Source: Pseudofrankia inefficax
GTDB lineage: Bacteria; Actinomycetota; Actinomycetes; Frankiales; Frankiaceae
Assembly: GCF_000166135.1 (NCBI RefSeq)
Contig: NC_014666.1
Coordinates: 1,984,001 to 2,048,000, forward strand
Direction: 5' to 3'
DNA: 64,000 nucleotides
Positions 52,771 through 64,000 of the stretch are shown here, one piece after another. The notes below the pieces were generated by a model. That model did not search any database, was not told where the DNA came from, and saw nothing but the letters and a program-made list of their open reading frames with translations. The position numbers and the translations under genes are program-made. Numbering within the stretch: the first letter of the stretch is position 1; every line of letters starts with the position of its first letter.

Positions 52771-53777
52771 TGACCTCGCCGCGCCGGACAATCGGGCCGG
52801 ACCACCTTCCGGCCCACCCGCTGGTACCCCCACAGCGGCCAGCCCTGCGCGCGCTGCCCACGCACCCCGAGGTCGACCTCCCGCGCACCCAGGAGGGCCC
52901 ACAGCCGCAGCGGCTGTTGACCACCCTGCTCGGTGACTACTGGTACGGCCGGCGCGAGCACCTGCCCTCCGCCGCCCTCGTCGCGCTGCTGGGCGACTTC
53001 GGCGTGACCACCGTCGGCGCCCGCGCCGCGCTGTCCCGGCTGGCCCGGCGCGGCGTCCTCGAGTCCTCCAAGGTCGGCCGCCACACCTACTACGGGCTGA
53101 CCGCGGCGGCGTCCGAGGTCGTCCTGGAGAACGTGCACCGGCTGCGGTCCTTCGGCGAGCGGCACGAGCCGTGGGACGGCCGGTGGACCGTCGCCGCCTT
53201 CTCACTGCCCGAGGACCTGCGCGACGTCCGGCACACCGTGCGCAGCCGGCTGCGCTGGCTCGGGTTCGCCCCGCTCTACGACGGCATGTGGGTCAGCCCC
53301 CGCCCGGTCGCGGAGCCCGCCCGCCGGGTGTTCGCCGAACTGGGGGTGCTGGCGTCCACCGTGCTGACCACGACCGTCGACGCCCGCCGCAGCGACCCGC
53401 GCCCGCCGATGGCCGCCTGGGACCTCTCCGAGCTCCGTGGGCAGTACGAGGAGTTCGTCGCGACCACCAGCCCGTTGCGGGACCAGGTCCGGGCCGGCGG
53501 GGTCGCCGGCGCGCCGGCGCTGGTGGCCAGGACCGCGCTGCTCAACGCCTGGTGGCGCTTCCCGAGCCTCGACCCGGACCTCCCACTCGACCTGCTGCCC
53601 GAGCGCTGGCCGCGCCGTGGCGCCCGCGAGCTGTTCGCCGAGACCTACGACGCGTTGGGCCCGCTGGCCGTCGAGCGGTTCCGCGCGGTCGTCGGCGAGT
53701 CGGCGCCAGAGCTGGCCGGGCTGGCCGGCTACCAGCGTTCCGAGGGCTCCGCCGGCGGCCCATCCGCCCGACGCTAG
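52770..53777 (+). CDS. PaaX-family transcriptional regulator
   Basis: The 335-aa protein has the PaaX layout. A winged helix (LLGDYWYGRREHLPSAALVALLGDFGVTTVGARAALSRLARRGVLESSKVGRHTYYGLT) is followed by the central domain (WTVAAFSLPEDLRDVRHTVRSRLRWLGFAPLYDGMWVSP). The C-terminal segment includes NAWWRFPSLDPDLPLDLLPERWP. PaaX-like proteins repress phenylacetate or related aromatic-acyl catabolism genes with a CoA-thioester ligand. No target gene is adjacent here, so the regulon is unknown. The start is the leaderless GTG at 52770. Confidence 0.9.
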   Translation: MTSPRRTIGPDHLPAHPLVPPQRPALRALPTHPEVDLPRTQEGPQPQRLLTTLLGDYWYGRREHLPSAALVALLGDFGVTTVGARAALSRLARRGVLESSKVGRHTYYGLTAAASEVVLENVHRLRSFGERHEPWDGRWTVAAFSLPEDLRDVRHTVRSRLRWLGFAPLYDGMWVSPRPVAEPARRVFAELGVLASTVLTTTVDARRSDPRPPMAAWDLSELRGQYEEFVATTSPLRDQVRAGGVAGAPALVARTALLNAWWRFPSLDPDLPLDLLPERWPRRGARELFAETYDALGPLAVERFRAVVGESAPELAGLAGYQRSEGSAGGPSARR

Positions 53778-53792
53778 GGGCGCGGCACCGGT

Positions 53793-53870
53793 CATGATCG
53801 CCGCTTGAGCCCTGAGGTGGTCGTGAAAACGTCCTTGCCACGACCGCCCCAGGGCCAAATCCGCGATCAA
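53793..53870. repeat. Palindromic intergenic repeat
   Basis: Inner arms at 53810-53824 and 53840-53854 match in 13 of 15 positions when inverted (CCCTGAGGTGGTCGT versus the complement of ACGACCGCCCCAGGG). Outer GATCGC/GCGATC ends also pair. It lies between the PaaX-like and rarA genes. Confidence 0.6.
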
Positions 53871-53963
53871 GGCGACGCGAGCGCGCCCAGCCACGTGGAC
53901 CTCGCCCTGATGGCGACGCAGGTTGCCGGCACCGCCGGGTGACCGCCGCCGTACGGTTGGTGG

Positions 53964-55832
53964 GTGAGCCTGTTCGACACGGTTGCTCCCTTCCCCGACG
54001 CCTCGCCAGGCGGCGTGCCGGGAGCCGGCCCCACCGCGCCTGCCGGGGCCGGCGGCGGCGCACCGGCGGGCCAGGCCGCCGGGTCCCGCCCGGCCGGGCA
54101 GCCGGGCGGGCCGCTCCCGCTTCCCGGGCCGACAGGTCCGCTCGCCGACCGGCTGCGCCCGCGCGGGCTCGACGAGCTCGTCGGCCAGCGCCACCTGCTC
54201 GGCCCCGGCAGCCCGCTGCGCCGGCTCGTCGAGGGCGGCGGGACGACCTCGGTCGTGCTGTGGGGACCGCCGGGCACCGGGAAGACGACGCTCGCGCACA
54301 TCGTGTCGCGCGCGACCGGCCGGCGGTTCCGTGAGCTCTCGGCGGTGACAGCGGGCGTCAAGGACGTCCGGGCGGTGATCGACGAGGCGCGCGACGCGCT
54401 GTCGAGCAGCCGGTCGAACCAGTCGCGCCGGATGGTCCGCGAGCCCGGCCTGTTCAGCGACGCGGCGCAGGCACCCGGCGGGGAGGTGCCGGTCGACCTG
54501 AGGACCGTGCTGTTCATCGACGAGGTGCACCGGTTCACCCGGACCCAGCAGGACGCGCTGCTGCCGGCCGTCGAGCGGGGCTGGATCACACTGGTCGCCG
54601 CGACGACGGAGAACCCGTCGTTCTCGGTCGTGGCCCCGCTGCTGTCGCGCTCGCTGCTGTTCACGCTCACGCCGCTGACCGACGACGACATCCGCGCCCT
54701 CGTCCGCCGGGCCCTGGTCGACCCGCGCGGCTACGGCGGCCGGGTCCGGATCGCCGACGACGCCCTGGAGCACCTGGTCCGGCTGGCCGGCGGCGACGCG
54801 CGCCGCGCGCTCACGGCGCTGGAGGCGAGCGCCGAGGCCGCTCTCGCGGTCGCGCCGACCGCCGTGCCGACCGCGGCACCCACGCTGGCCACGACGCCGA
54901 CGCCGCCCGCGCAGGCGGCCGGCGAGGGCGGCTCGCCGGGCGAGGCCGAGCTGGGCCCGGCCGTCGCCGGGGCGGCAACCGACACCGCGGCGCCGCCTGC
55001 CACCTCGCCGGCCGTGAACCCGGCGCCGACCGATCCGACCACGGACGATCCGGCCACAGCGGACCCGACGGCGGCCGATCTGGTGACGACCGACCCGGCC
55101 GTCGACGGCGCGGCTCCCGAGTCGCGGGCGCAGGCGCCGACGGCGGCGGTGGACCTCGCCCTGCTGGAGCAGTCGATCAACCGCGCGGCCGTCCGGTACG
55201 ACCGGGACGGCGACCAGCACTACGACGTCGTCAGTGCCTTCATCAAGTCGATGCGCGGCGGCGACGCCGACGCCTCGCTGCACTACCTGGCCCGGATGAT
55301 CGAGGCGGGCGAGGACCCGCGCTTCATCGCCCGCCGGATGATCATTCTGGCCAGCGAGGACATCGGCATGGCCGACCCGGGCGCGCTCGGCGTCGCCGTC
55401 TCGGCCGCGCAGGCGCTGGAGCTGATCGGCCTGCCCGAGGCCCGGCTCGCCCTCGCCCAGGCTGTGATTCACCTCGCGCTGGCCCCGAAGTCCAACGCGG
55501 TGATCCGGGCGATGGACGCGGCGACCGCGGACGTCCGCGCCGGGAAGGCCGGGCCCGTTCCGCGCCACCTGCGCGACGCGCACTACCAGGGCGCCCGCCG
55601 GCTCGGCCACGGCGACGGGTACCGCTACCCGCACGACTATCCCGAGGGTGTGGCCCGCCAGCAGTACCCGCCGGACGAGCTGGTCGGCGTCGACTACTAC
55701 CGGCCGGGTGACCTCGGCTTCGAGCGCAGGGCCGCCGCCCGGGCGGCCGAACTGCGCGCCGTGCTCCGCTCCCCGACGCCCGCCGACGCCCCGCGTGACC
55801 CCCTTGACGCGGCTCGCGGGGAGGGGTCCTGA
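53964..55832 (+). CDS. rarA: Replication-associated recombination protein RarA
   Basis: RarA/MgsA is an AAA+ clamp-loader-like ATPase acting at stalled replication forks. The protein (622 aa) has [15 protein letters not shown] (Walker A near residue 100), [18 protein letters not shown] (Walker B) and TTENPSF (sensor 1). The C-terminal oligomerisation domain includes [28 protein letters not shown] and [10 protein letters not shown]. Between the AAA lid and that domain (residues about 293-396) lies an unusual Ala/Pro/Thr/Asp-rich insert of about 100 residues, so it is longer than typical 440-aa RarA. The start is a GTG at 53964. Confidence 0.93.
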   Translation: MSLFDTVAPFPDASPGGVPGAGPTAPAGAGGGAPAGQAAGSRPAGQPGGPLPLPGPTGPLADRLRPRGLDELVGQRHLLGPGSPLRRLVEGGGTTSVVLWGPPGTGKTTLAHIVSRATGRRFRELSAVTAGVKDVRAVIDEARDALSSSRSNQSRRMVREPGLFSDAAQAPGGEVPVDLRTVLFIDEVHRFTRTQQDALLPAVERGWITLVAATTENPSFSVVAPLLSRSLLFTLTPLTDDDIRALVRRALVDPRGYGGRVRIADDALEHLVRLAGGDARRALTALEASAEAALAVAPTAVPTAAPTLATTPTPPAQAAGEGGSPGEAELGPAVAGAATDTAAPPATSPAVNPAPTDPTTDDPATADPTAADLVTTDPAVDGAAPESRAQAPTAAVDLALLEQSINRAAVRYDRDGDQHYDVVSAFIKSMRGGDADASLHYLARMIEAGEDPRFIARRMIILASEDIGMADPGALGVAVSAAQALELIGLPEARLALAQAVIHLALAPKSNAVIRAMDAATADVRAGKAGPVPRHLRDAHYQGARRLGHGDGYRYPHDYPEGVARQQYPPDELVGVDYYRPGDLGFERRAAARAAELRAVLRSPTPADAPRDPLDAARGEGS

Positions 55833-56006
55833 CACGACCTGGTCTGCGGGCCATGCCGTGCTGGGGCCCGTCCGGTCGGTAAGGTCCTCTCACGACCGGT
55901 GTTCGCGGTCCGGGCAGAACCGGGCGGTGACCTTCGGGCACGACACCGACCGGTCCGACACCGGCCGGTCGGGTACCGGCCGACCCAGCATTGGAGGCGC
56001 GTGACG

Positions 56007-56516
56007 ATGTCCGCTGGCGCGATGGCCGGCCTGATCGCGTCGGGTGCCTTCGCGGTGCTCGTGCTGTTCGGCTGCTACGCCCTCTACAAGCTGGGCAAGA
56101 TCTTCGACGAGACCGCCGCCCGGGTTCGCCAGACCGGCATCGCCATCGACGAGGGCACCGCGCGGGTCCGCCAGGCCGGCGCGACCGTCGACGAGGTCAA
56201 CGTCGCGCTCGCGCACGTGAACAAGGAGCTCGACCGGATCGACGCGATCACGGAGAACGTCCAGACGATCACCACCAACGTGTCGTCGATGTCGTCGCTG
56301 TTCGCCGCGACCATCGGCGGGCCGATCGTGCGGGTCGCGGCCTTCTCCTACGGCGTCCGCCAGGCGGCCTCCAAGCGGGCCAGGGCCGAGGTCAGCTCCC
56401 GGGTCGAGGCCGAGATCAAGGCCGAGAAGACGGCGGCCAAGAGGTCGCGCCGCGCCGCGACGGCGCCGGCGCAGCCGACCGGCACCGACGTCGACGAGCC
56501 GGTCCGGGGCCGCTAG
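56007..56516 (+). CDS. DUF948 membrane-anchored coiled-coil protein
   Basis: The 169-aa protein has an N-terminal membrane helix (AGLIASGAFAVLVLFGCYALYKLGKIF) and then heptad-like coiled coil (VRQTGIAIDEGTARVRQAGATVDEVNVALAHVNKELDRIDAITENVQTI). It ends in a charged disordered tail. DUF948 members lie between rarA and alaS in actinobacteria and their role is unknown. The ATG at 56007 is preferred over GTG at 56001 because GGAGG lies nine bases upstream. Confidence 0.88.
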   Translation: MSAGAMAGLIASGAFAVLVLFGCYALYKLGKIFDETAARVRQTGIAIDEGTARVRQAGATVDEVNVALAHVNKELDRIDAITENVQTITTNVSSMSSLFAATIGGPIVRVAAFSYGVRQAASKRARAEVSSRVEAEIKAEKTAAKRSRRAATAPAQPTGTDVDEPVRGR

Positions 56517-56804
56517 ATGCCGCGCCGACTGTTCTACGTCACCTTCGGCGCGGTCGCCGGGGTCCTCGCCGTGCGCCAGGCGGCGAAGGCCGCCTCCGCG
56601 CTGGCCCCGGGCAGCGTCGCCGGCTCGCTGGTCGCGTCGGTCCAGGAGTTCGTGGCCGACGTCCGCGCGTTCATGGCCGAGCGGGAGGACGAGATCCGCG
56701 AGGCGCTCGGCCTGTACGAGGCCGACGAGGACGGGCCGAGCGCCGAGCTCCCCGCCACCGTGTCCGAGGACACCGTCCGCCTGGAGCGGCTGCGCCAGCG
56801 CTAG
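56517..56804 (+). CDS. Small conserved actinobacterial protein (DUF6167-like)
   Basis: The 95-aa frame starts directly after the DUF948 stop codon. It has a hydrophobic N-terminal segment (RLFYVTFGAVAGVLAVRQAAKAASAL) and a helical, acidic C-terminus (VQEFVADVRAFMAEREDEIREALGLYEADED). It forms the usual rarA-DUF948-small protein-alaS core order seen in actinobacteria. Function unknown; it probably associates with the membrane. Confidence 0.82.
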   Translation: MPRRLFYVTFGAVAGVLAVRQAAKAASALAPGSVAGSLVASVQEFVADVRAFMAEREDEIREALGLYEADEDGPSAELPATVSEDTVRLERLRQR

Positions 56805-57012
56805 CCCGAAACGCCTTGGAGCCGCGGCCCCCGGCGGCGGTACCGTTGCGGTGGCCGGCCGGGCGCGCTGCGCGCCGAACCTCACGTACTAAGTTGGACG
56901 GCGTCACCCCGGCGACCCGTCTGTCCGGTCGGTCGCCGCCAGCGCCCGCCGCACCGTGTCCGCCGCAACCAATGCCCGCTGCAACCTCGACCCTGGACGA
57001 CGTGAGAAACCG

Positions 57013-59664
<2,652 letters not shown>

Positions 59665-59681
59665 CCGGGCCGGGACGACGA

Positions 59682-60275
59682 GTGGCGGCGGGTGATCCCG
59701 GCGGCCCGTCGGCGGGCCGCTCGGGCGACCCGGCCGGGGCGCCCGGGTCCGGGCCGCCGGCCGGCCGGCCGCGCAAGCCGCGCCAGCGAGCCGCCCGCCG
59801 GCCGCTGCCGGTGGGGGTCTGGCTCGGGGTCGACGTCGGCACCGTTCGGATCGGTGTCTCCGTGAGTGACCCGGATGGGGTTCTCGCACTACCGATAGGT
59901 ACGCTTCGTCGCGACGTGTCAGACAACAGCGATCTCGCGCAGCTGGCCGAGCTCGTACACGAACGGCGGGCGGTAGCGGTGGTGGTCGGTCTGCCGATGA
60001 CCCTCTCGGGTGAAGAGGGTCTGGCAGCCCAGCGGATCCGCCAATACGCACAGTCGCTGTCCGCTCGCGTCGCCCCGATTCCGGTCCGTCTCGTCGACGA
60101 GCGGCTGACGACGGCGGCGGCGCATCGCAGAATGGCCGAGCGAGGGCTGAGCTCACGAGCCCGCCGCGGTCTCGTCGACCAGGAGGCAGCCGTGCAGATC
60201 CTGCAACACGCGCTGGACGTGCGGCGCGGCGCGCCGCCCGCGCCCGCCGCCGGCGGCCCGACGGAAGATCGGTGA
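59682..60275 (+). CDS. ruvX: Holliday junction resolvase-like RuvX (YqgF)
   Basis: The 197-aa protein starts with a 45-residue Gly/Pro/Arg-rich leader. The RNase H-like fold follows: GVWLGVDVGTVRIGVSVSD (first Asp), AVVVGLPMTLSGEEG, and VRLVDERLTTAAAHR (Glu), ending LVDQEAAVQILQHALD (Asp). YqgF/RuvX acts on nucleic acids, probably in pre-16S rRNA end processing or recombination. The start is a GTG at 59682, 17 bases after alaS, and the end overlaps mltG by four bases. Confidence 0.94.
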   Translation: MAAGDPGGPSAGRSGDPAGAPGSGPPAGRPRKPRQRAARRPLPVGVWLGVDVGTVRIGVSVSDPDGVLALPIGTLRRDVSDNSDLAQLAELVHERRAVAVVVGLPMTLSGEEGLAAQRIRQYAQSLSARVAPIPVRLVDERLTTAAAHRRMAERGLSSRARRGLVDQEAAVQILQHALDVRRGAPPAPAAGGPTEDR

Positions 60276-63187
60276 GCGAGCGCTGGGACCTCGACAACGG
60301 TGTCGGGGGCGCGGCCGGGTACGGGGGGACTGACCCGTGGGCCGCGCACCGGACGGGCGCACGCCCGGTAGACCCGTTCGCTGTGGAGTCGCCTGAACAG
60401 CCGGCCGACATCTCGGTGGGCGGTGGACCGGTTCTGGGCGGATCGCCCGGCGGCCAGCCCGCGGGCGGCCCCACCGGCGGCTACCCGGCGGCCAACGGCG
60501 GGTACGGCGGCGACGCCTTCAGCGTCGGCGACCAGGGCTATGGCGCCACGGGGTACCCGGCGGCCACCGCGCCCGCGCCGGCCGCCACCCCGGGGTACAG
60601 CGACACCACCGCGGCCTTCTTCGGCTCGGGAACCGGGGTCTGGTCCAGCTACCAGGCACCCGAGGCACCCAGCGGGTACGAGATACCCGGTCCGGCGGTC
60701 GCCGCCCCGTATGTCGGCGGTCCCTACCTCGGCGACTCGGCGGCCCAGGGTGCCGACAGCGCCGTCGCCTACACCGAGACGTCCACCGGGTACCACGCCG
60801 CGCTCGGCTACTCCGACGGTGGCCAGGGGACCGTGGTGGCAGGGCAGGGCACGCTCGGCGGCGCGCAGCAGGCGGGCTACCAGCAGGCCGGCTACCCGAC
60901 GGGCTACCTGGAGCCGGTCCAGACCGGTTATCTGGAACCGGTCCAACCAACCGGCTACCTGGAGGCGGTGCCCCAGACGGGGTATCAGGAGGCCGTGCAC
61001 CAGACCGGCTACCAGGAAGTCGCCCAGCAGACCGGCTACCAGCAGGCCATCGGCTACCCGGACGCCTTCGGGCAGCAGGCGCAGGCCGCTGCCTACGACT
61101 ACCAGTCCGGCTACCAACAGACCGGGGTCAACCCGTCGACCGGCTCCTTCTCGACCGCCGGCTACCAGCAGGCCGTCCCAGCCGTCGAACAGAGCGGCTA
61201 CCAGCACGCGGTTCCGGCCGTGGAGCAGAGCGGCTACCAGCAGGCAGTTCCGGCTGTCGAGCACAGCGGCTACCAGCCTGCCGTTCCGGCCGACCAGCAG
61301 ACCGGCTACCAGGCCGCCTATCCGTCCGGGGCCCATCCCGCGACGGGCGGTCACGTCGTCACCGGTGGCTACGCCACCGAGCAGTACCTCGCCGACCCGT
61401 ACCCGCGAACCGGTGGTCTCGCCCGGCCGGTCCTGCCCGCGCAGCCGGCGAGCCCGGGCCTGGAACCCGGCTACGCGGCTGTCGTCCCGGCCGGTTACCC
61501 CGACGCCGGCTACTCGGCGGCGGTGCAACCGGCCGGCTACGACGCGAGCGGCCAGGCCGCCGCGTTCGGAACCGCAGGCGGCGCCACCCAGGCCGAGGCC
61601 TACCCGGCCGACGGCTACCCGCAGGGCACCGGCGGCTATCAGGCCCAGACCGCCCGCTACAGCGACGAGCCCAGGCAGGCCGGCGCCGGCACCGGGCCTC
61701 GGCCCCCGGCTGACCTCCCCGCGGCGGGCGCGGTCCCGCCGCCCGCCGCCGAGCCCGGCGAGGGCGGGACCCGCTCGGCCCGGCGCGGCCGGCGCGCCCC
61801 CGACCGGCGCACCGAGGCGCTGAACTTCCGGATCGACCCGCCCGAGGACCTTTACGCGCCGGCCGAAGAGGACTACGCCGACGAGCCGCGTGGCCGGTTC
61901 GACCAGGTCCCCGCCGCCGCCCCCCGGCGCGCGGGCAGGGCCGGCGCCCGCGGCCAGAACGGTCGGTTCGTCGCCGCGCGCGACCACGCCGACAGCGGGC
62001 TGGACGACCTCGAGGACGGCGACGAGGACCGGCTGGACGACAGACCGAACGACAGGGCTCCCCGGTTCGAGCGGCCGCGGCGCGACGACCATGGTGACCG
62101 GGCCCGCCGCCGTCGCGCGGCGCCGAAGCTCATCGCGATGCTGCTCGTGCTCGCCGTGCTGCTCGGCGGGGGCATCTACGCGGGCGGCAAGGTGCTCGGC
62201 CGGATGACCGGCGGCAAGGCGATCCCGGACTACCCGGGCCCGGGCTCCGGCACCGCCGAGGTGAAGGTCGCCCAGGGCGCGACCGCGACCGACATCGCCG
62301 GGACGCTGTTCGCGGCCGACGTCGTCAAGAGCAGGCAGGCCTTCATCACGGCCGCGGCCAACGACCCGAACTCGATGAAGATCCAGCCGGGCACCTACCG
62401 GCTGAAGAAGCAGATGACCGCCGTAGGAGCGCTCGCCGCGCTGCTGAACTCGGCCAACTCGATCTACCGGTTCACCCTGCCGCCCGGCCGGACGGCTGAC
62501 TGGCTGATCACCGAGCTCTCCCAGCGGCTCGGCGTGCCGAAACAGACCTACCAGGACCTCCTCGATCACCCGGCGGGCAAGCTCGACCTGCCGGCCTACG
62601 CGAACGGGCACGTCGAGGGCTACCTGCTCCCGTCCACCTACGACCTCGACCCGAAGGCGACGCCCGCGCAGACGCTGAACCTGTTCATCGACGCGTTCAA
62701 GGCGCAGGCCGCGAAGATCAATCTTGAGGCGGTCGCGCAGCAGGACGGGATGACGCCGGACCAGATCGTCACCGTCGCCTCCATCATTCAGATGGAGGTG
62801 CCGCGCATCGACGACGGCCAGAAGGTGGCCCGGGTGATCTACAACCGGCTCAACGACAAGACGGGCAAGTACCAGAAGCTCGACATGGACTCGACGACCC
62901 GGTACGCGGTCCACAAGCCGACCGGGGCGTTGACCCAGAGCGACCTGAACAATCCCAGCCCGTTCAACACCCGCCTGCACACGGGCCTGCCGCCGGCCGC
63001 GATCGCGAGCCCCGACCTGTGGGCGCTGACGTCGGCCCTGCACCCGTACACCGGGCCGCAGGGGGCCGACGGGCAGCCGTGGTACTACTTCGTCGCGCTG
63101 CCCAAGTCGAATGTCACGATCTTCGCGAGCGAGTCGGAGTGGCCGGCGGCGCACGCCAGGTTCATAGCCGAGGGCGGCGTTGGCTGA
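60272..63187 (+). CDS. mltG: Endolytic murein transglycosylase MltG with long low-complexity N-terminus
   Basis: MltG cuts nascent peptidoglycan glycan strands near the membrane. The protein (971 aa) has about 600 cytoplasmic residues rich in Gly, Tyr and Gln. They include TGYQEAVHQTGYQEVAQQ-like repeats. A membrane helix (KLIAMLLVLAVLLGGGIYAGG) follows near residues 618-640, and then the YceG domain. The catalytic Glu is in ASIIQMEVPRID, where the second acidic residue of the usual SIVEKE motif is kept. The start is a GTG overlapping ruvX by four bases. The repeat region is encoded by 36-bp tandem units. Confidence 0.93.
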   Translation: MSERWDLDNGVGGAAGYGGTDPWAAHRTGARPVDPFAVESPEQPADISVGGGPVLGGSPGGQPAGGPTGGYPAANGGYGGDAFSVGDQGYGATGYPAATAPAPAATPGYSDTTAAFFGSGTGVWSSYQAPEAPSGYEIPGPAVAAPYVGGPYLGDSAAQGADSAVAYTETSTGYHAALGYSDGGQGTVVAGQGTLGGAQQAGYQQAGYPTGYLEPVQTGYLEPVQPTGYLEAVPQTGYQEAVHQTGYQEVAQQTGYQQAIGYPDAFGQQAQAAAYDYQSGYQQTGVNPSTGSFSTAGYQQAVPAVEQSGYQHAVPAVEQSGYQQAVPAVEHSGYQPAVPADQQTGYQAAYPSGAHPATGGHVVTGGYATEQYLADPYPRTGGLARPVLPAQPASPGLEPGYAAVVPAGYPDAGYSAAVQPAGYDASGQAAAFGTAGGATQAEAYPADGYPQGTGGYQAQTARYSDEPRQAGAGTGPRPPADLPAAGAVPPPAAEPGEGGTRSARRGRRAPDRRTEALNFRIDPPEDLYAPAEEDYADEPRGRFDQVPAAAPRRAGRAGARGQNGRFVAARDHADSGLDDLEDGDEDRLDDRPNDRAPRFERPRRDDHGDRARRRRAAPKLIAMLLVLAVLLGGGIYAGGKVLGRMTGGKAIPDYPGPGSGTAEVKVAQGATATDIAGTLFAADVVKSRQAFITAAANDPNSMKIQPGTYRLKKQMTAVGALAALLNSANSIYRFTLPPGRTADWLITELSQRLGVPKQTYQDLLDHPAGKLDLPAYANGHVEGYLLPSTYDLDPKATPAQTLNLFIDAFKAQAAKINLEAVAQQDGMTPDQIVTVASIIQMEVPRIDDGQKVARVIYNRLNDKTGKYQKLDMDSTTRYAVHKPTGALTQSDLNNPSPFNTRLHTGLPPAAIASPDLWALTSALHPYTGPQGADGQPWYYFVALPKSNVTIFASESEWPAAHARFIAEGGVG
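60900..61303 (+). repeat. Coding tandem repeats in mltG
   Basis: Four 36-bp units (61160-61303) encode SGYQxAVPAVEQ-like dodecapeptides. Upstream (60900-61060) are looser units of 27-30 bp coding GYLEPVQT and GYQEAVHQT peptides. Copy number may vary. Confidence 0.8.
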
Positions 63188-64000
63188 CCCTGTCCCGGCG
63201 GGGCCGCCGGAGGCCGGATCGGGACAGCCCGATCCGGCCGAGGCCCAGCCGGGACGACGGGCGGCGGTGCTCGGATCGCCGATCGGGCATTCGCTGTCCC
63301 CGGTGCTGCACCGGGCCGCCTACCAGGCGCTCGGGCTCGACGACTGGTCCTACACGGCCATCGAGACCGACGAGGCCGGGCTGCCGGGCGTCCTGGACGA
63401 GGTCCGGTCGCGGGCCGGCTGGGCCGGCCTGTCGCTGACGATGCCGCTGAAGACCGCGGCCGTACCCCTGGTCGACCGCCTCGACGCGAGCGTCGAGGCG
63501 GTCGGCGCGCTCAACACGATCGTCGTCGAGCCGGACGGCTCGCTCGCCGGCTACAACACCGACATCGCCGGCATTCGGTACGCCGTCCGCCAGGTCCTCG
63601 GCGCGGCCCGTCCCGGCGGGCATGAGGCGCTCCCGGCGGCCCTGGCGCCCGCGCCGCCGGCCGGCGGGTCGGCGCCGCCGCTGGCGGTGCCGCCGGTACG
63701 TCCGCTGCTGCTCGGCGCGGGCGGGACGGCGCGGGCCGCCGTCGCGGCGCTCGCCGCGGTCGGGGTGCGCCGGGTCGGCGTGGTCGCCCGTCGCGCGGCG
63801 GCGGTCGTCCCGTTGACGGAGATCGGTGCGCGGCTCGGGATCGAGGTCGTCGCGCTGCCCTGGGAGACCATCGCCGGCGGGCTGCCCCGCGGCGTGGATC
63901 TCGTCGTCGCGACCACCCCCGCGGGCGTGACCGACCAGCTCGCCGAATGGGCCTGGCCCGCCGGCTGCCCGCTCGTCGAGCTGCTGTACCACCCATGGCC
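63180..64000 (+). CDS. aroE: Shikimate dehydrogenase AroE (3' end outside window)
   Basis: AroE reduces 3-dehydroshikimate with NADPH in aromatic amino acid synthesis. The visible 273 codons contain AAVLGSPIGHSLSPVLHRAAYQ (substrate site), GLSLTMPLKTAAVPL (catalytic Lys), GALNTIV, GYNTDIAGI and the NADP loop LLLGAGGTARAAVAAL. Between the two domains is a Pro/Ala-rich insert (PPAGGSAPPLAVPPV). A TTG at 63180 begins the frame, overlapping mltG by eight bases with GAGGG upstream. It is the fourth gene of the core cluster and is incomplete at the window end. Confidence 0.93.
   Translation, partial: MADPVPAGPPEAGSGQPDPAEAQPGRRAAVLGSPIGHSLSPVLHRAAYQALGLDDWSYTAIETDEAGLPGVLDEVRSRAGWAGLSLTMPLKTAAVPLVDRLDASVEAVGALNTIVVEPDGSLAGYNTDIAGIRYAVRQVLGAARPGGHEALPAALAPAPPAGGSAPPLAVPPVRPLLLGAGGTARAAVAALAAVGVRRVGVVARRAAAVVPLTEIGARLGIEVVALPWETIAGGLPRGVDLVVATTPAGVTDQLAEWAWPAGCPLVELLYHPW

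Overview
The window is very GC-rich DNA (wobble positions almost all G/C, many GTG/TTG starts, probable leaderless promoters) from an actinobacterium. The gene set fits Frankia or a close relative: the core order rarA - DUF948 - small membrane protein - alaS - ruvX - mltG - aroE, a hopanoid gene (hpnH), an acdH-accA1-accD1 leucine/branched-acyl catabolism operon, several FadE-type acyl-CoA dehydrogenases and many IclR/MarR/MerR/PaaX regulators. The genus is inferred; no rRNA, tRNA or integrase gene is visible.

Positions 1-6250 form an accessory island whose left end lies outside the window. It has small orphan genes, then a tightly packed and overlapping operon (1339-5094) of a cytidylate-kinase-like P-loop kinase, an adenosine-deaminase-like hydrolase, a 2-phosphoglycerate-kinase-like P-loop kinase, a nucleotidyltransferase and a HAM1/RdgB non-canonical purine NTP pyrophosphatase. 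A strong bidirectional terminator, an unknown gene and an excisionase-like HTH gene follow. The island abuts the truncated 5' half of a DUF574 methyltransferase gene, which suggests a recombination scar. This nucleotide-handling cassette is the best candidate for an undescribed system.

Positions 6675-11134 hold an operon of two amidohydrolases and an acetoacetate-decarboxylase-like protein, divergent from an IclR regulator. Positions 11140-14450 are a hot spot of repeats plus a Phd/VapC toxin-antitoxin pair and a NUDIX gene. hpnH and a huge Ser/Thr kinase - AAA - GAF - GGDEF protein follow (14455-20764), then the acdH-accA1-accD1 operon with twin operators at its 5' end (20778-25830). Positions 25959-29633 carry more toxin-antitoxin remnants around proS. 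Positions 29667-35822 hold acyl-CoA genes (thioesterase, enoyl-CoA hydratase, MBL hydrolase, tandem-domain FadE) and an unknown protein.

Positions 35857-48399 carry two tandem SGNH lipoproteins, a peroxiredoxin, a MarR-GNAT fusion, an AbiEi/DUF559-like protein, a DHA2 transporter with its MerR regulator, a methyltransferase, a 2-oxoglutarate/Fe oxygenase, a siderophore-interacting reductase divergent from an RHH-HTH regulator, and two DUF202 genes. From 48521 come a FadE5-like dehydrogenase, a clostridial-type GluRS and PaaX, then the conserved core block to the window end, where aroE is cut off.

Three copies of a composite palindromic intergenic repeat of about 190 bp lie near 13.9, 27.2 and 41.1 kb. 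A motif around GTCGACAG recurs beside three separate toxin-antitoxin loci.
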